From: Gammaproteobacteria bacterium
Lineage (GTDB): Bacteria > Pseudomonadota > Gammaproteobacteria > Burkholderiales > Burkholderiaceae_D
DNA length: 64,000 bases
Reading direction: 5' to 3'
Assembly (NCBI GenBank): GCA_903970185.1
Contig: CAJCIC010000002.1
Coordinates: forward strand, 1-64,000
Shown: positions 27,267-36,391 of the stretch, piece by piece
How the letters are laid out: each line of letters begins with the position of its first letter
How positions within the stretch are numbered: the stretch's first letter is position 1
The notes under the pieces: generated by a model
What the model saw: only the letters and a program-made list of their open reading frames with translations
Told to the model about the DNA's origin: nothing
Databases searched by the model: none
Position numbers and translations under genes: made by a program

Positions 27267-28385
27267 TTACGGGTTGAGGACCACGTCTCCACGCTCGACT
27301 TCGATATCGGCGTCGAGCACCAGGGCGTAGGAAATGTGGTCAAACACCCTGAAGACGAACACCAGGCCATTGCGCTCGTCGGGCAGCTTGATCTCTTCGC
27401 GCGAGCCGTTGCTGGTATCGGTGATGGTGCGGCCCGCCGTTTGCACGGCAAGGACGTTGCCGATCTCAAGGCCGTCGCTGGCGCCGCGGTTCATGACGAC
27501 GATGGCGCCTCGCCCGGCATAGCCAACGCCGCCAAGCGTCGTGATCACGCGCCCCTTGATTGCGCTTGCCGGGGCGTGCGGGACGTAATTGATGAGCACC
27601 GGCTGTGCCGAGGGCACGAGCCGGTCGCCAGGCGCGATCTCCTGCGCAAAGGACGTGACCACAAGCGTTGCCGGATCGCCCGGACGCGTGAGCTGCGCAG
27701 CGCCGAGATATTCGGCCTGGTAGGCAATCACCTCATTGGTCTCGGGATCCTTGAGCGCGGTACCGGGGCGATAGATCTGGTAGCTCGTCACGGACGGGTC
27801 GGTAATGCCCGAGACATAGGCGGTATCGCCGCGGGCGAGCACGACGTGGTCGTCCTTGGAGCCCACGATGCGCGGCGCGCTGCGCATGGTCGCGGTTTCG
27901 ACCACGAGCGGCTGCGACAGGAACGGCTCGATGACGTCTTGCGGGATGCTCGGGATGGCCTTCTCGGAGGTCTCAACGCGCACCTCGGGCTCGACGCGGA
28001 TCATGCTGCCATCGGCGCCGCGGCCCTCGAGATACATGGTGCCGTTCAGGCGGTCGATGACGATCACCTGTCCCGGATAGATCCAGTGCGGGTTCTTGAT
28101 CTGGTCGCGATTCATGCGCCAGATGTGCGGCCATTCAAGCGGATTCTTCAGAAAGCGCCGGGCGATGCCCCAAAGCGTATCGCCGCGCACGACCGTATAG
28201 CGCGTTGGCGCGCTCGCTGTGAAGGGATCGCTTTTCACGCCTTGCGCGGGAACCGGCGCCATCGCCGGCGCCGGATTGGCCTGGGCAAAAGCGCTGCGCC
28301 CTTGACCCAATGCAACCAGTCCCAACATCACTAGGGTGGCGGCCAATGCGCCTGTGCTAAAATTTTTGTCCCTCAGCGGTCTCAT
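27267..28385 (-). CDS. LysM-domain protein
   Basis: About 372 residues from ATG 28385; a GTG six bases upstream is also in frame. A signal peptide covers about residues 1-36 (ALAATLVMLGLVALGQGRSAFA). One LysM domain follows near residues 62-112 (RYTVVRGDTLWGIARRFLKNP, then WPHIWRMNRDQIKNPHWIYPGQVI). The remaining 250 residues are the conserved C-terminal part of the betaproteobacterial LysM proteins found before dprA. It is expected in the periplasm, bound to peptidoglycan. The two bases between its stop and dprA point to one transcript. It is divergent from def. Confidence 0.88.
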   Translation of the reverse strand: MRPLRDKNFSTGALAATLVMLGLVALGQGRSAFAQANPAPAMAPVPAQGVKSDPFTASAPTRYTVVRGDTLWGIARRFLKNPLEWPHIWRMNRDQIKNPHWIYPGQVIVIDRLNGTMYLEGRGADGSMIRVEPEVRVETSEKAIPSIPQDVIEPFLSQPLVVETATMRSAPRIVGSKDDHVVLARGDTAYVSGITDPSVTSYQIYRPGTALKDPETNEVIAYQAEYLGAAQLTRPGDPATLVVTSFAQEIAPGDRLVPSAQPVLINYVPHAPASAIKGRVITTLGGVGYAGRGAIVVMNRGASDGLEIGNVLAVQTAGRTITDTSNGSREEIKLPDERNGLVFVFRVFDHISYALVLDADIEVERGDVVLNP

Positions 28386-28495
28386 GTCCACTGGCCTCTG
28401 GAGTTTCGGAATCGCTTGAAATTCTGCATGTAATTGGTTGATGCTGCAATACTTATCGGGTTCGCGCCCGGTTTTGACAAACCCCGACTGTTGTT

Positions 28496-29002
28496 ATGGC
28501 GTTACTGCCCATCCTGCATTATCCGGACGTCCGGTTAAAAAAAGTCGCCCGCCCCGTGGCCCGGGTCGACGAGCGCGTGCGCGCCCTCGTCAAGGATATG
28601 GCGGCCACCATGTATGACGCCGACGGCATCGGGCTTGCGGCAACCCAGGTCGACGTTCACGAGCAGATCATCGTCATCGACGTCTCGGCGACGCGCGACG
28701 AACTCAAGGTTTTCATCAATCCGGAGATTCTCGAACTCACCGGGGAGACGGTCGCGACCGAGGAGGGCTGCCTGTCGGTGCCTGGCATCTACGACGTCGT
28801 CGAGCGTCGCGAAGGGGTGCGCGTGCGCGCCCTGGGCGAGGACGGCGAAAGTTTTGAGTTGAGCGCAGACGGACTGCTTGCGGTGTGCATCCAGCATGAG
28901 ATCGACCATCTCAAGGGACGCGTTTTTGTCGATTACCTGTCGCAGCTGAAACAGACGCGTATCAAGGGCAAGATGCGCAAGCTCGATCGGCAAAGCGCGT
29001 AG
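28496..29002 (+). CDS. def: Peptide deformylase
   Basis: 168 residues, full length. All three active-site motifs are present: GIGLAATQV (Gln51), EEGCLSVPG (Cys92, metal ligand) and QHEIDH (His134, Glu135, His138). It removes the formyl group from nascent proteins. It is paired with fmt 22 bases downstream, which adds the formyl group to initiator tRNA. No strong ribosome-binding site is visible before the ATG. Confidence 0.96.
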   Translation: MALLPILHYPDVRLKKVARPVARVDERVRALVKDMAATMYDADGIGLAATQVDVHEQIIVIDVSATRDELKVFINPEILELTGETVATEEGCLSVPGIYDVVERREGVRVRALGEDGESFELSADGLLAVCIQHEIDHLKGRVFVDYLSQLKQTRIKGKMRKLDRQSA

Positions 29003-29024
29003 GCGCCGGATCGGCCTCTCGACC

Positions 29025-29972
29025 ATGAAGGTCGGCTTCGCCGGCACTCCCGAATTCGCCCGCATTGCGCTTGACGCCCTGATCGCGTCGTCCCATGCCG
29101 TGGTGCTGGTCATGACCCAGCCCGACCGCCCGCGCGGGCGCGGCCAGAAGCGCCTGCCCTCGCCCGTCAAGGTACGCGCCCAGGCCGCCCAGATTCCGGT
29201 GTACCAGCCGCACAGCCTGCGCCTTGGCGGGCAGACGCCGATCGAGGCCGAAACCATGCACCAGGTGCTGCTCGCGGCACGCCTTGACGTCCTGGTCGTT
29301 GCCGCCTATGGCCTGATCCTGCCGCAAAGCGTCCTCGCCTTGCCACGGCTTGGCTGCCTTAACATCCACGCCAGCCTGCTGCCTCGCTGGCGCGGGGCAG
29401 CACCGATTCAAAGGGCGATCGAGGCGGGCGACGAGGTCAGCGGGGTGACGCTGATGCAAATGGACGCGGGCCTTGATACCGGTGCGATGCTAGGCCAGGT
29501 TCCGCTCGCAATTGATCATCGCACCGCGGGCGAGTTGACGCTGGCCCTTGCCGATCTGGGTGCAAGCGCCATGGTTGATGCGTTGAATCGGCTGGAAAGC
29601 GGCCCTCTGGTGGCGCTGCCGCAGCCTGACGAGGGCGTGACCTACGCCGCCAAGGTCATGAAAACCGAGGCCAGGCTTGACGCCCGCAACGATGCCGTCG
29701 TGCTTGAACGACGCATCCGCGCGTTCAACCCGGCGCCTGGGGCCACGCTGATGCTTGGCAAGGACACGATCAAGATCTGGCGCTCGCGCGCTAAGCCTGG
29801 CGTTTTTGCCGACGCCGGGCGTGTCCTTGAAGTCAACGCAGAGGGCATCGTGCTCGCCTGCGGCCATGGCGCGCTTGTCATCGAGGAAGTGCAGGCCCCT
29901 GGCGGGCGGCGCGAGCCTGCAGCGCAATTCGCACGGCGCGTTGCGCTTTGCGCCGGGATGCAGGCGCAATGA
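29025..29972 (+). CDS. fmt: Methionyl-tRNA formyltransferase
   Basis: 315 residues. The N-terminal formyltransferase domain starts MKVGFAGTPEFA and carries the basic loop RPRGRGQKRLPSPVK and the catalytic set N113, H115 and D151 in CLNIHASLLPRWRGAAPIQ and QMDAGLDTG. The C-terminal OB-like domain includes RRIRAFNPAPGATLM. It formylates initiator Met-tRNA. The stop overlaps the next gene by four bases (ATGA). Confidence 0.96.
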   Translation: MKVGFAGTPEFARIALDALIASSHAVVLVMTQPDRPRGRGQKRLPSPVKVRAQAAQIPVYQPHSLRLGGQTPIEAETMHQVLLAARLDVLVVAAYGLILPQSVLALPRLGCLNIHASLLPRWRGAAPIQRAIEAGDEVSGVTLMQMDAGLDTGAMLGQVPLAIDHRTAGELTLALADLGASAMVDALNRLESGPLVALPQPDEGVTYAAKVMKTEARLDARNDAVVLERRIRAFNPAPGATLMLGKDTIKIWRSRAKPGVFADAGRVLEVNAEGIVLACGHGALVIEEVQAPGGRREPAAQFARRVALCAGMQAQ

Positions 29973-30640
29973 CCGCCGCGTTCTTTCATCTTGGCATCGT
30001 CGATCCCGGGCTGTTCCTGCTCGCCGTGCTTCTGCTTTGCGTGACCCCGGGCCCGGACACGGCGTTTATCGTCAGCCGCAGTCTGGCGCAGGGCGCGCGC
30101 GCCGGAGCGCTGTCAGCGCTTGGCATCTCCCTGGGTTGCTGCCTGCACTGCCTGCTTTGCGCCTTTGGCGTGACCGCGCTGATCGCGGCCTCGCCTGGCG
30201 CTTTTGTCATCATCAAGTTTGGCGGTGCGCTCTATCTGATTTTCCTTGGCGTTCGCATCCTGATCAGCGCGCGGCGCATGGTGGCAAGCGCAAACGCCGT
30301 TCTCGCCCTGGAACCCTCGCGCCGGCGCGAGGGTGTCGCGCTCGTCGTCCAGGGTTTTGCCACCAATGTCGCAAATCCCAAGGTGATCCTGTTTTTCATC
30401 GCGTTCTTTCCGCAATTCGTCGCGAGCGACAGCCCGTCGAAAACCTTCTCGCTGCTTCTTCTGGGGGCGCTTTTCATCGTCGTTGCCACGCTCTATAACG
30501 TCGCCGTGGCGTGGCTTTCGGGCTCGATTACCAGGCGCATTCGCGCCGTGCCGCGCTTTTCGCTTTGGCTCGAGCGCGGACTTGGCGCGGCCTTCATCGC
30601 GCTTGGGCTGCGCATCGCCCTGATCCGGCAGCCGCTGTAG
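29969..30640 (+). CDS. LysE/RhtB family amino-acid exporter
   Basis: 223 residues from ATG 29969. A six-segment membrane protein with the LysE family N-terminal signature LLLCVTPGPDTAFIVSRSLAQGARAG, then FGGALYLIFLGVRIL and the central GFATNVANPKVILFFIAFFPQFV. Family members export lysine, threonine, homoserine or homoserine lactones, and the substrate cannot be read here. It is inserted between fmt and rsmB, with an ATGA overlap upstream and an abutting start downstream. Confidence 0.92.
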   Translation: MTAAFFHLGIVDPGLFLLAVLLLCVTPGPDTAFIVSRSLAQGARAGALSALGISLGCCLHCLLCAFGVTALIAASPGAFVIIKFGGALYLIFLGVRILISARRMVASANAVLALEPSRRREGVALVVQGFATNVANPKVILFFIAFFPQFVASDSPSKTFSLLLLGALFIVVATLYNVAVAWLSGSITRRIRAVPRFSLWLERGLGAAFIALGLRIALIRQPL

Positions 30641-32005
30641 ATGACAGGCGCGTCGAGCACGAGGCCTCGATCGAAGGCTTCGCTTCCTGCCGCAGACAGC
30701 CTTGCAATGAGTCTGGTGCTTGCCGCGAGTGCCTGTGATGCGGTGCGCGAGGGGCGCTCCCTCAATGCCGCACTCGAATCCGTCTTCACCAGTCCGCAAG
30801 GCCGCCTTGCCGTGGCGCAGGCGCGCGCGGCGGCCCAGGATCTGGCCTATTTCGCCATGCGCTACCGCGCGCGCGGCGATGCCTTGCTTGCGCGCATGTC
30901 GGACAAGCCGGCAGCGCCTTCTGTCTTGGGCGAGCTGCTTGTCATCGCGCTTGTCGTGATCGACGCCAAGGGCGGCACCCATGCCCCCACGTATGACGTG
31001 CACACGCTGGTTGACCAGGCGGTGGATGCTGCAGGCCAACTTGCAGGCCGCGGCAAGGCGAAGGTCGCGCGCGGCTTTGTCAATGCCGTGCTGCGCAGGG
31101 CGCTGCGCCTTGGCGAGGCGATTTTCGCAGCGCCGAAAGCGTTTGGCGTCGAAGCCGAAAACTATCCGCAGTGGTGGATCGACGCGACGATGAAGGCCTA
31201 CCCGGGGCAGTGGCAGCAGATCCTTGCTGCAGGCCAGCAGCCGCCCCCACTGACGCTGCGCGTGAACCGGCGCAAGTTTGATATCAGCGCCGGCCAGGAC
31301 CTGCTGGCCAAGGCCGGCATCGCCTCGAGGGCGCTAAGCGCAAGTGCGCTGGTCCTTGACAAGCCGCGACCGGTCGCGGCCATCCCGGGATTTTCCACGG
31401 GCCACTTCTCGGTGCAGGACGAAGCCGCCCAGCGCGCAGCGCCCCTGCTTGATGTCAAGGATGGCCAGCGCGTGCTCGACGCGTGCGCTGCACCCGGGGG
31501 CAAGAGCGGACACCTCCTGGAGATTGCCGACATCGAGCTGACGGCACTCGATGTCGAGCCGCAAAGGCTCCTGCGCGTGAAGGACAACCTCGAGCGCCTT
31601 GGCTTTCGTGCGGCTCTCGTCGCAGGCGATGCAGCCACTCCCGAGCGCTGGTGGGACGGCAGGCCGTTCGCGCGCATTCTTGCCGATCTTCCCTGCAGTG
31701 CCTCGGGCATCGTCAGGCGCCATCCGGACATCCGCTGGCTAAGAAGGCCGGCCGATATCGATGCGCTGTCGCGTCGGCAACAACACATGCTCGACGCTTT
31801 ATGGCGGCTGCTCGCGCCCGATGGTAAATTGCTCTTGGTGACGTGCTCGATTTTTCCGCAGGAGGGGGTGCTGCTGGCCGAAAAATTTACAAGCCGTCAT
31901 GCCGATGCCCGACCGCTTCCTTCGCCTGGCCAGTTGCTCCCGGAAACAGGCGTTAACGGGGATCACGACGGCCTGTTTTTCAGTCTTATCCAGAAGGCCA
32001 GCTAG
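30641..32005 (+). CDS. rsmB: 16S rRNA (cytosine-5)-methyltransferase RsmB
   Basis: 454 residues, starting right after the LysE stop. An N-terminal NusB-like helical RNA-binding region (about 20-170) precedes the methyltransferase: DACAAPGGKSGHLLEI binds S-adenosylmethionine, and the two catalytic cysteines lie in ADLPCSASGIVRRHPDIRW and LLVTCSIFPQEG. It makes m5C967 in 16S rRNA in known members. A downstream methionine near residue 23 could be the true start. It is in the conserved fmt-rsmB-DUF4390-ntrYX order of betaproteobacteria. Confidence 0.94.
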   Translation: MTGASSTRPRSKASLPAADSLAMSLVLAASACDAVREGRSLNAALESVFTSPQGRLAVAQARAAAQDLAYFAMRYRARGDALLARMSDKPAAPSVLGELLVIALVVIDAKGGTHAPTYDVHTLVDQAVDAAGQLAGRGKAKVARGFVNAVLRRALRLGEAIFAAPKAFGVEAENYPQWWIDATMKAYPGQWQQILAAGQQPPPLTLRVNRRKFDISAGQDLLAKAGIASRALSASALVLDKPRPVAAIPGFSTGHFSVQDEAAQRAAPLLDVKDGQRVLDACAAPGGKSGHLLEIADIELTALDVEPQRLLRVKDNLERLGFRAALVAGDAATPERWWDGRPFARILADLPCSASGIVRRHPDIRWLRRPADIDALSRRQQHMLDALWRLLAPDGKLLLVTCSIFPQEGVLLAEKFTSRHADARPLPSPGQLLPETGVNGDHDGLFFSLIQKAS

Positions 32006-32593
32006 ATGGTGCTCCTTCGATTCCCGCTGTTGGCCCTGTGCCGCCTCGCTGCCGCGTTGCTGGTGCTTGCGCTCTTGCCGCAGCTTTCCTCCGCGGCATC
32101 GGGGGATGGCATCGAAGTGGTGCAGGCGAGCCTTGATCCCACGGAAGATGGCTGGGCGCTAAACGCCCAGTTCGATCTCACCCTGAAGCCGCGCCTTGAC
32201 GAGGCCTTGCGCGGCGGCCTGCCGCTTTACTTCGTCATCGACTTCGAACTGGACCAGCCGCGCTGGTACTGGCTCGATGACAAGGCGGTGGCGACGTCTT
32301 TGACCTACCGTCTGACCTACTATGCATTAACGCGCGAATATCGTCTTTCAAGCGGCACGCTGCAAGTCGGCTTTCCGACGCTTGCCGAAGCGCTGTCGGT
32401 GATGACGCGGGTGCACGACTGGCGCGTCATGGACAAGAGCGTGATCAAGCCAGGGGAGACCTACATTGCCTCGGTACGAATGAGATTTGACAGTTCACAG
32501 TTGCCAAAACCGGTCCTTCTTACAGCGCTAACCAGTCGCGAATGGACGATGGAGTCAGACTGGAAGCGCTTTAGCTTCGAGTTGACGCGATGA
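32006..32593 (+). CDS. DUF4390 domain protein
   Basis: 195 residues. A signal peptide covers about residues 1-30. The body matches the DUF4390 pattern: YFVIDFELDQPRWYWLDDKAVATSLTYRL, YALTREYRLSSGTLQVGFPTLAEAL, and a closing EWTMESDWKRFSF. It is exported, probably to the periplasm. Its function is unknown, but it is linked to rsmB-ntrYX in many betaproteobacteria, abuts rsmB and overlaps ntrY by four bases. Confidence 0.9.
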   Translation: MVLLRFPLLALCRLAAALLVLALLPQLSSAASGDGIEVVQASLDPTEDGWALNAQFDLTLKPRLDEALRGGLPLYFVIDFELDQPRWYWLDDKAVATSLTYRLTYYALTREYRLSSGTLQVGFPTLAEALSVMTRVHDWRVMDKSVIKPGETYIASVRMRFDSSQLPKPVLLTALTSREWTMESDWKRFSFELTR

Positions 32594-34866
32594 GTCTTCC
32601 TGGCGGCAAGAAACCCTTCTGGCGCACGCGCGCCCTGCGCTATACGGTGATCGTCACCAGTGCGATCGCCTGCGTGCTGCTGTTCCTCCTGCTCTCGGCA
32701 TCGAGCAACACGCCGGTCTTCGAGCGCGCCTATCCGGTGATCCTGACCGCCAACGCCGTGGTTGCGCTGGCCATGCTGGGTCTTGTCAGCTGGCTCGTCT
32801 TCCGGCTCGCGCGGCGTTATCGCGCCGGAGTGTTTGGCGCGCGCCTGATGGCACGCTTTGCCTTCTCCTTTGCGCTCATGGGCGTCATCCCCGGGGCGGT
32901 CATCTACCTCGTTTCGGTCGAGTTTCTCTCGCGCAGTTTCGAGTCGTGGTTCGACGTGCGCGTGGACAACGCGCTTGAATCGGGATTGACGCTTGGCCGC
33001 ACCGTGCTCGATTCGATGCTTGGCGATCTCAACAGCAAGGCGCGCAGCATGGCGCTGAGCCTGTCTGACGTGCAGGACACCTCGTTGCCCAATACCCTTG
33101 TCAAGCTGCGCGAGCAGCTTGGCGTTGAAGATGCGCTGCTGCTGACGGCCTCGGGAAAAGTCGTGGCGAGCGCGGGCAGCGGCGACCTTCTCGTGCCGGA
33201 GATGCCCCCGCCCGAGGTCTTCCGGCAGCTGCGCCTGACGGGGAGCTACGCCACCGTCGAGAGCCCCCCCGATGACCGCCCAAGCGATGTCTTGCGCATG
33301 CGCGTGATCGTCGCGGTGCCGACCGCCGATCTGTCCCTTTTTGCTGCCGATCGGCTGTTCCTCCAGCTGGTGCAGCGCGTGCCCCAGGCGGTGGCGAAAA
33401 ACGCCAGCGAGGTGCAAAACGGCATGCGCGATTACCAGGAGCTGTCGCTCTCGCGCACGTCCCTGCGGCGCATCTACACCATCACCTTGACGCTAGCCCT
33501 CCTGCTCGCCGTGTTTGCCGCGCTCGGCGCGGCGTTTCTGATCGCAACCTGGCTCACCGCTCCCTTGCTCATGCTCGCCCAGGGGACCAAGGCGGTGGCC
33601 GGCGGCGACTTCCGTCCGATGGAAGAGTTCGAGACCAAGGACGAGCTGGGCACGCTGATGCAGTCGTTTAATGCCATGACGCGCCAGCTCGACGAGGCGC
33701 GCCATGCGGTCGAGACCAACCGCCTGCAGCTCGAGCATGCCAAGACCTACCTTGAAAGTATTCTTGCCAACCTGTCTGCGGGCGTTTTGGTGTTCGACCG
33801 CGACTATCGCCTGGTCACGGCCAATCATGGCGCGAAGCGCATTCTCGGCACACCTTTTGCAGAGTGGCTTGGGCACTTCATGCGCGAGCTGCCACAATTC
33901 GAAACGCTCGCCGATGCGATCGAGAGAGCCTTTGGCGAGCAGGCCGGAACGGCGACCGACTGGCAAAAACAGATCGAACTCAGGCGTGCAGCGGACGTCG
34001 CGGCGCAAGCGAATGCCGATGACGCCGACGTGGCGCAGTTGACGCTGCTTGCGCGCGGCTCGCGCTGTCCTGTAGGCGATGCGGAAGGATATCTGGTGGT
34101 TTTTGACGATGTCAGCGATGTCATTTCAGCGCAGCGCTCGGTGGCATGGGCCGAAGTCGCAAGGCGGCTTGCGCATGAGATCAAGAATCCGCTGACGCCA
34201 ATCCAGCTCTCGGCAGAACGGCTGCAGATGAAGCTTGAGGGAAAGATACCCGAGGTCTACGCCGAGTACCTCGAGCGCAGCGTCGCCACCATCGTCAACC
34301 AGGTGACCGCCATGAAGCGCATGGTCGACGATTTTCGCGACTACGCCAAAACACCTGCCGCCAACATGGCCGCGATCGATTTGAATGCCCTGATCGGGGA
34401 AGTGCTGGCGCTGTATGGCGTCTCGCCGGGGCGCGATGGCGGTGAGGGCATCATCCTGCACCTTGGCCAGGACTTGCCGTTGATCGTTGGCGATGCCACG
34501 CGCTTGCGCCAGGTGATCCACAACCTGGTGCAAAATGCGCAGGATGCGACGCAGGACCAGGCCGCAGCCGAAGTCACCATCGTGACCGAACGCGTTGATG
34601 CGAAAGACGCGCACGCCCAGCGCGAGTCGATGGTGCGCATGGTGGTCTCCGACAATGGCAGTGGGTTTCCGGCTAGAATCCTCGCGCGGGCATTCGAACC
34701 CTATGTCACCACTAAGTCGCGCGGCACCGGGCTGGGATTGGCAGTGGTCAAGAAGATTGCCGATGAGCATGAGGCGCGCATTGAGTTGCGCAACCGTGAA
34801 TCTGGCGGCGCCAGCGTGTCCCTGCTCTTTACCAGGGTCGCGGGACGCCAGCTGGCGGTCGCATAG
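32590..34866 (+). CDS. ntrY: Sensor histidine kinase NtrY
   Basis: 758 residues. Membrane segments near residues 15-36, 45-70 and 85-110 are followed by an extracytoplasmic region, another membrane segment (about 297-325), HAMP (TAPLLMLAQGTKAVAGGDF), a PAS region and the kinase core. The phosphorylated histidine is H529 in RRLAHEIKNPLTPIQLSAERL. ATP-binding motifs include DNGSGFP and TKSRGTGLGLAVVKKI. This is the NtrY architecture. It autophosphorylates and passes the phosphate to NtrX, encoded 74 bases downstream. Confidence 0.94.
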   Translation: MSLPGGKKPFWRTRALRYTVIVTSAIACVLLFLLLSASSNTPVFERAYPVILTANAVVALAMLGLVSWLVFRLARRYRAGVFGARLMARFAFSFALMGVIPGAVIYLVSVEFLSRSFESWFDVRVDNALESGLTLGRTVLDSMLGDLNSKARSMALSLSDVQDTSLPNTLVKLREQLGVEDALLLTASGKVVASAGSGDLLVPEMPPPEVFRQLRLTGSYATVESPPDDRPSDVLRMRVIVAVPTADLSLFAADRLFLQLVQRVPQAVAKNASEVQNGMRDYQELSLSRTSLRRIYTITLTLALLLAVFAALGAAFLIATWLTAPLLMLAQGTKAVAGGDFRPMEEFETKDELGTLMQSFNAMTRQLDEARHAVETNRLQLEHAKTYLESILANLSAGVLVFDRDYRLVTANHGAKRILGTPFAEWLGHFMRELPQFETLADAIERAFGEQAGTATDWQKQIELRRAADVAAQANADDADVAQLTLLARGSRCPVGDAEGYLVVFDDVSDVISAQRSVAWAEVARRLAHEIKNPLTPIQLSAERLQMKLEGKIPEVYAEYLERSVATIVNQVTAMKRMVDDFRDYAKTPAANMAAIDLNALIGEVLALYGVSPGRDGGEGIILHLGQDLPLIVGDATRLRQVIHNLVQNAQDATQDQAAAEVTIVTERVDAKDAHAQRESMVRMVVSDNGSGFPARILARAFEPYVTTKSRGTGLGLAVVKKIADEHEARIELRNRESGGASVSLLFTRVAGRQLAVA

Positions 34867-34940
34867 CGGTGCGGCATGCCTGCGCAGGACTTGAACGCTT
34901 CTTCGAATTGCAACGGGGCAAGGCAGGATAAGACGGTCCA

Positions 34941-35642
34941 ATGGCAAATATTTTGGTAGTCGACGATGAAATCGGGATCCGTGAATTGCTTTCGGAAATC
35001 CTGGGGGACGAGGGGCACGTCGTGCACCTCGCGGAAAATGCCGCCCAGGCACGGACGTTTCGCCAGCAGGAGGCGCCCGAACTGGTTCTCCTTGATATCT
35101 GGATGCCCGATACCGATGGCGTCACGCTCTTGAAGGAGTGGTCCTCGGCGGGCGCGCTCACCATGCCCGTGATCATGATGTCAGGACACGCCACGATCGA
35201 CACCGCGGTTGAAGCGACGCGAATTGGCGCGATCGATTTCCTGGAAAAGCCGATCGCCTTGCAAAAGCTCTTGCGCGCGGTGCAAAAGGGGCTCGAGCGC
35301 GGTGCCGGCGTGTTGCGCTCGGTGGGCATGGTCAAGACCGCTGCGCCCTTTGCTGCCGATAGCGCACACGCAGGCGATGGCGCGCGCGCAGCGCTTGGCC
35401 CGTTAAGCGAGGCGCGCGGCAACGATGTGCCGCCAAGTTCGCTCGCCAATAACGACATGCCCCTCGATTTGCCCCTGCGTGAAGCGCGCGACGCTTTCGA
35501 GCGCGCCTATTTCGAATATCACCTGGCGCAGGAAAACGGCTCGATGACGCGCGTAGCCGAGAAGACCGGACTTGAGCGCACGCACCTGTATCGCAAGCTG
35601 AAGCAGCTTGGCATCGAACTCACCAAGGGCAATCGCAAATAG
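34941..35642 (+). CDS. ntrX: Response regulator NtrX-like, receiver plus Fis-type HTH
   Basis: 233 residues. The receiver domain starts ANILVVDDEIGIREL with D8/D9, phospho-acceptor D52 (LVLLDIWMPDTDG) and K103 (DFLEKP). A 60-residue low-complexity linker follows, then a Fis-type helix-turn-helix at the end (MTRVAEKTGLERTHLYRKLKQLGI). The AAA+ sigma-54 activation domain of classic NtrX (about 240 residues) is missing, so the protein cannot itself remodel sigma-54 polymerase. It more likely acts as a simple DNA-binding activator or repressor. Confidence 0.9.
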   Translation: MANILVVDDEIGIRELLSEILGDEGHVVHLAENAAQARTFRQQEAPELVLLDIWMPDTDGVTLLKEWSSAGALTMPVIMMSGHATIDTAVEATRIGAIDFLEKPIALQKLLRAVQKGLERGAGVLRSVGMVKTAAPFAADSAHAGDGARAALGPLSEARGNDVPPSSLANNDMPLDLPLREARDAFERAYFEYHLAQENGSMTRVAEKTGLERTHLYRKLKQLGIELTKGNRK

Positions 35643-35643
35643 G

Positions 35644-36054
35644 GTGGCGCAAAAGCAGAGGACGCCGCTTTACATCGTCATCGCGGCAAAAGGCGACGCG
35701 CGCGCAACCGGGTTTGGCGAGATCCTTTCGCACTTTGCGACGCTAAGACCGGCATGCGTGCTGCTCGATGGCGCGTTGGCCCAGGCGGCAAGTCTCCATG
35801 ATGCCCAAGATGTGCGCGTGCATGTGCACGCCTTTGGCTGTCCGTGCTGCACCGGATCGTTGCCACTTGTCGTCGCACTTGGACGCATTTTGCGCCACGA
35901 GCGCCCAAAACTGCTCATCATCGGCATTCAACTTCCGGACCACAGGGCCTCGCTTGAGGCGCTGATCAGGGAAAAATTTGCCGAAAACGTTGAAATCGGT
36001 GTCTTTTCTCACAAAAGCGCGTGCGTGGCCCAAGGCTTGCTCAATACCCATTGA
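35644..36054 (+). CDS. Small CobW-like protein without a P-loop
   Basis: 136 residues from a GTG at 35644, just after ntrX. It has a single notable motif, HAFGCPCCTGSLPLVVALGRIL (about residues 72-93), which matches the GCxCC metal-binding motif and following helix of CobW/G3E GTPases. The preceding strand PLYIVIAAKGDARATGF is where the P-loop would be, but no GxxGxGKT is present. The following KLLIIGIQLPDHRASLEAL corresponds to the strand after the motif. This suggests a compact, GTP-binding-deficient relative that may hold a metal. The exact function is unknown. Confidence 0.6.
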   Translation: MAQKQRTPLYIVIAAKGDARATGFGEILSHFATLRPACVLLDGALAQAASLHDAQDVRVHVHAFGCPCCTGSLPLVVALGRILRHERPKLLIIGIQLPDHRASLEALIREKFAENVEIGVFSHKSACVAQGLLNTH

Positions 36055-36104
36055 TTCCTGCGTCTTAAGACCCCACATAGGCCGCAAGAGTCACTGGAGG
36101 CCCT

Positions 36105-36353
36105 ATGAACATGATTTACAACTCGTCGAACTATTGCGTCGTTGAGTTCGGCGCAGCCAGCGCGCCCGACACAGCTGGTTTTGAGATCATGGATAAACAG
36201 GCCCGGCGCGAGATTTATCTCGCAGGCGCGCTCGCCGAAGGCTTTCGCCGCGGCGTCGCCGAGTTGATCGCGCAGCAGCCAAGCATCGAGGAAGTCGACG
36301 ATTTCCTGTCGCAGTTCGACTCGCTCATGACGCAGCCGATGATCCTGCACTAG
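36105..36353 (+). CDS. DUF3567 family protein
   Basis: 82 residues, the family size. It runs MNMIYNSSNYCVVEFGA, then GFEIMDKQARREIYLAGALAE, and PSIEEVDDFLSQFDSLMTQPMILH, matching DUF3567, a family found mainly in betaproteobacteria. The function is unknown. A GGAGG precedes the start. It lies directly before the metH leader and on the same strand, but the leader has its own promoter element. Confidence 0.85.
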   Translation: MNMIYNSSNYCVVEFGAASAPDTAGFEIMDKQARREIYLAGALAEGFRRGVAELIAQQPSIEEVDDFLSQFDSLMTQPMILH

Positions 36354-36380
36354 GCGGCAGCACGCCTTGGGGCGTGCGGC

Positions 36381-36386
36381 TATAAT
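36381..36386 (+). promoter_or_regulatory. Probable -10 element of the metH promoter
   Basis: A perfect TATAAT lies at 36381-36386, six bases before the riboswitch P1 helix. It would place the transcript start near 36392-36393, exactly where the aptamer begins. No good -35 hexamer is seen at 16-18 bases; the region there contains a GCACGCC/GGCGTGC hairpin (36360-36377). Confidence 0.6.
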
Positions 36387-36391
36387 CGTTG

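Noticed and set aside
36360-36377. GCACGCC/GGCGTGC hairpin after the DUF3567 gene as its terminator.
   Set aside because: It is followed by GGCTATAAT rather than a T tract. It overlaps the metH promoter region and may be incidental.
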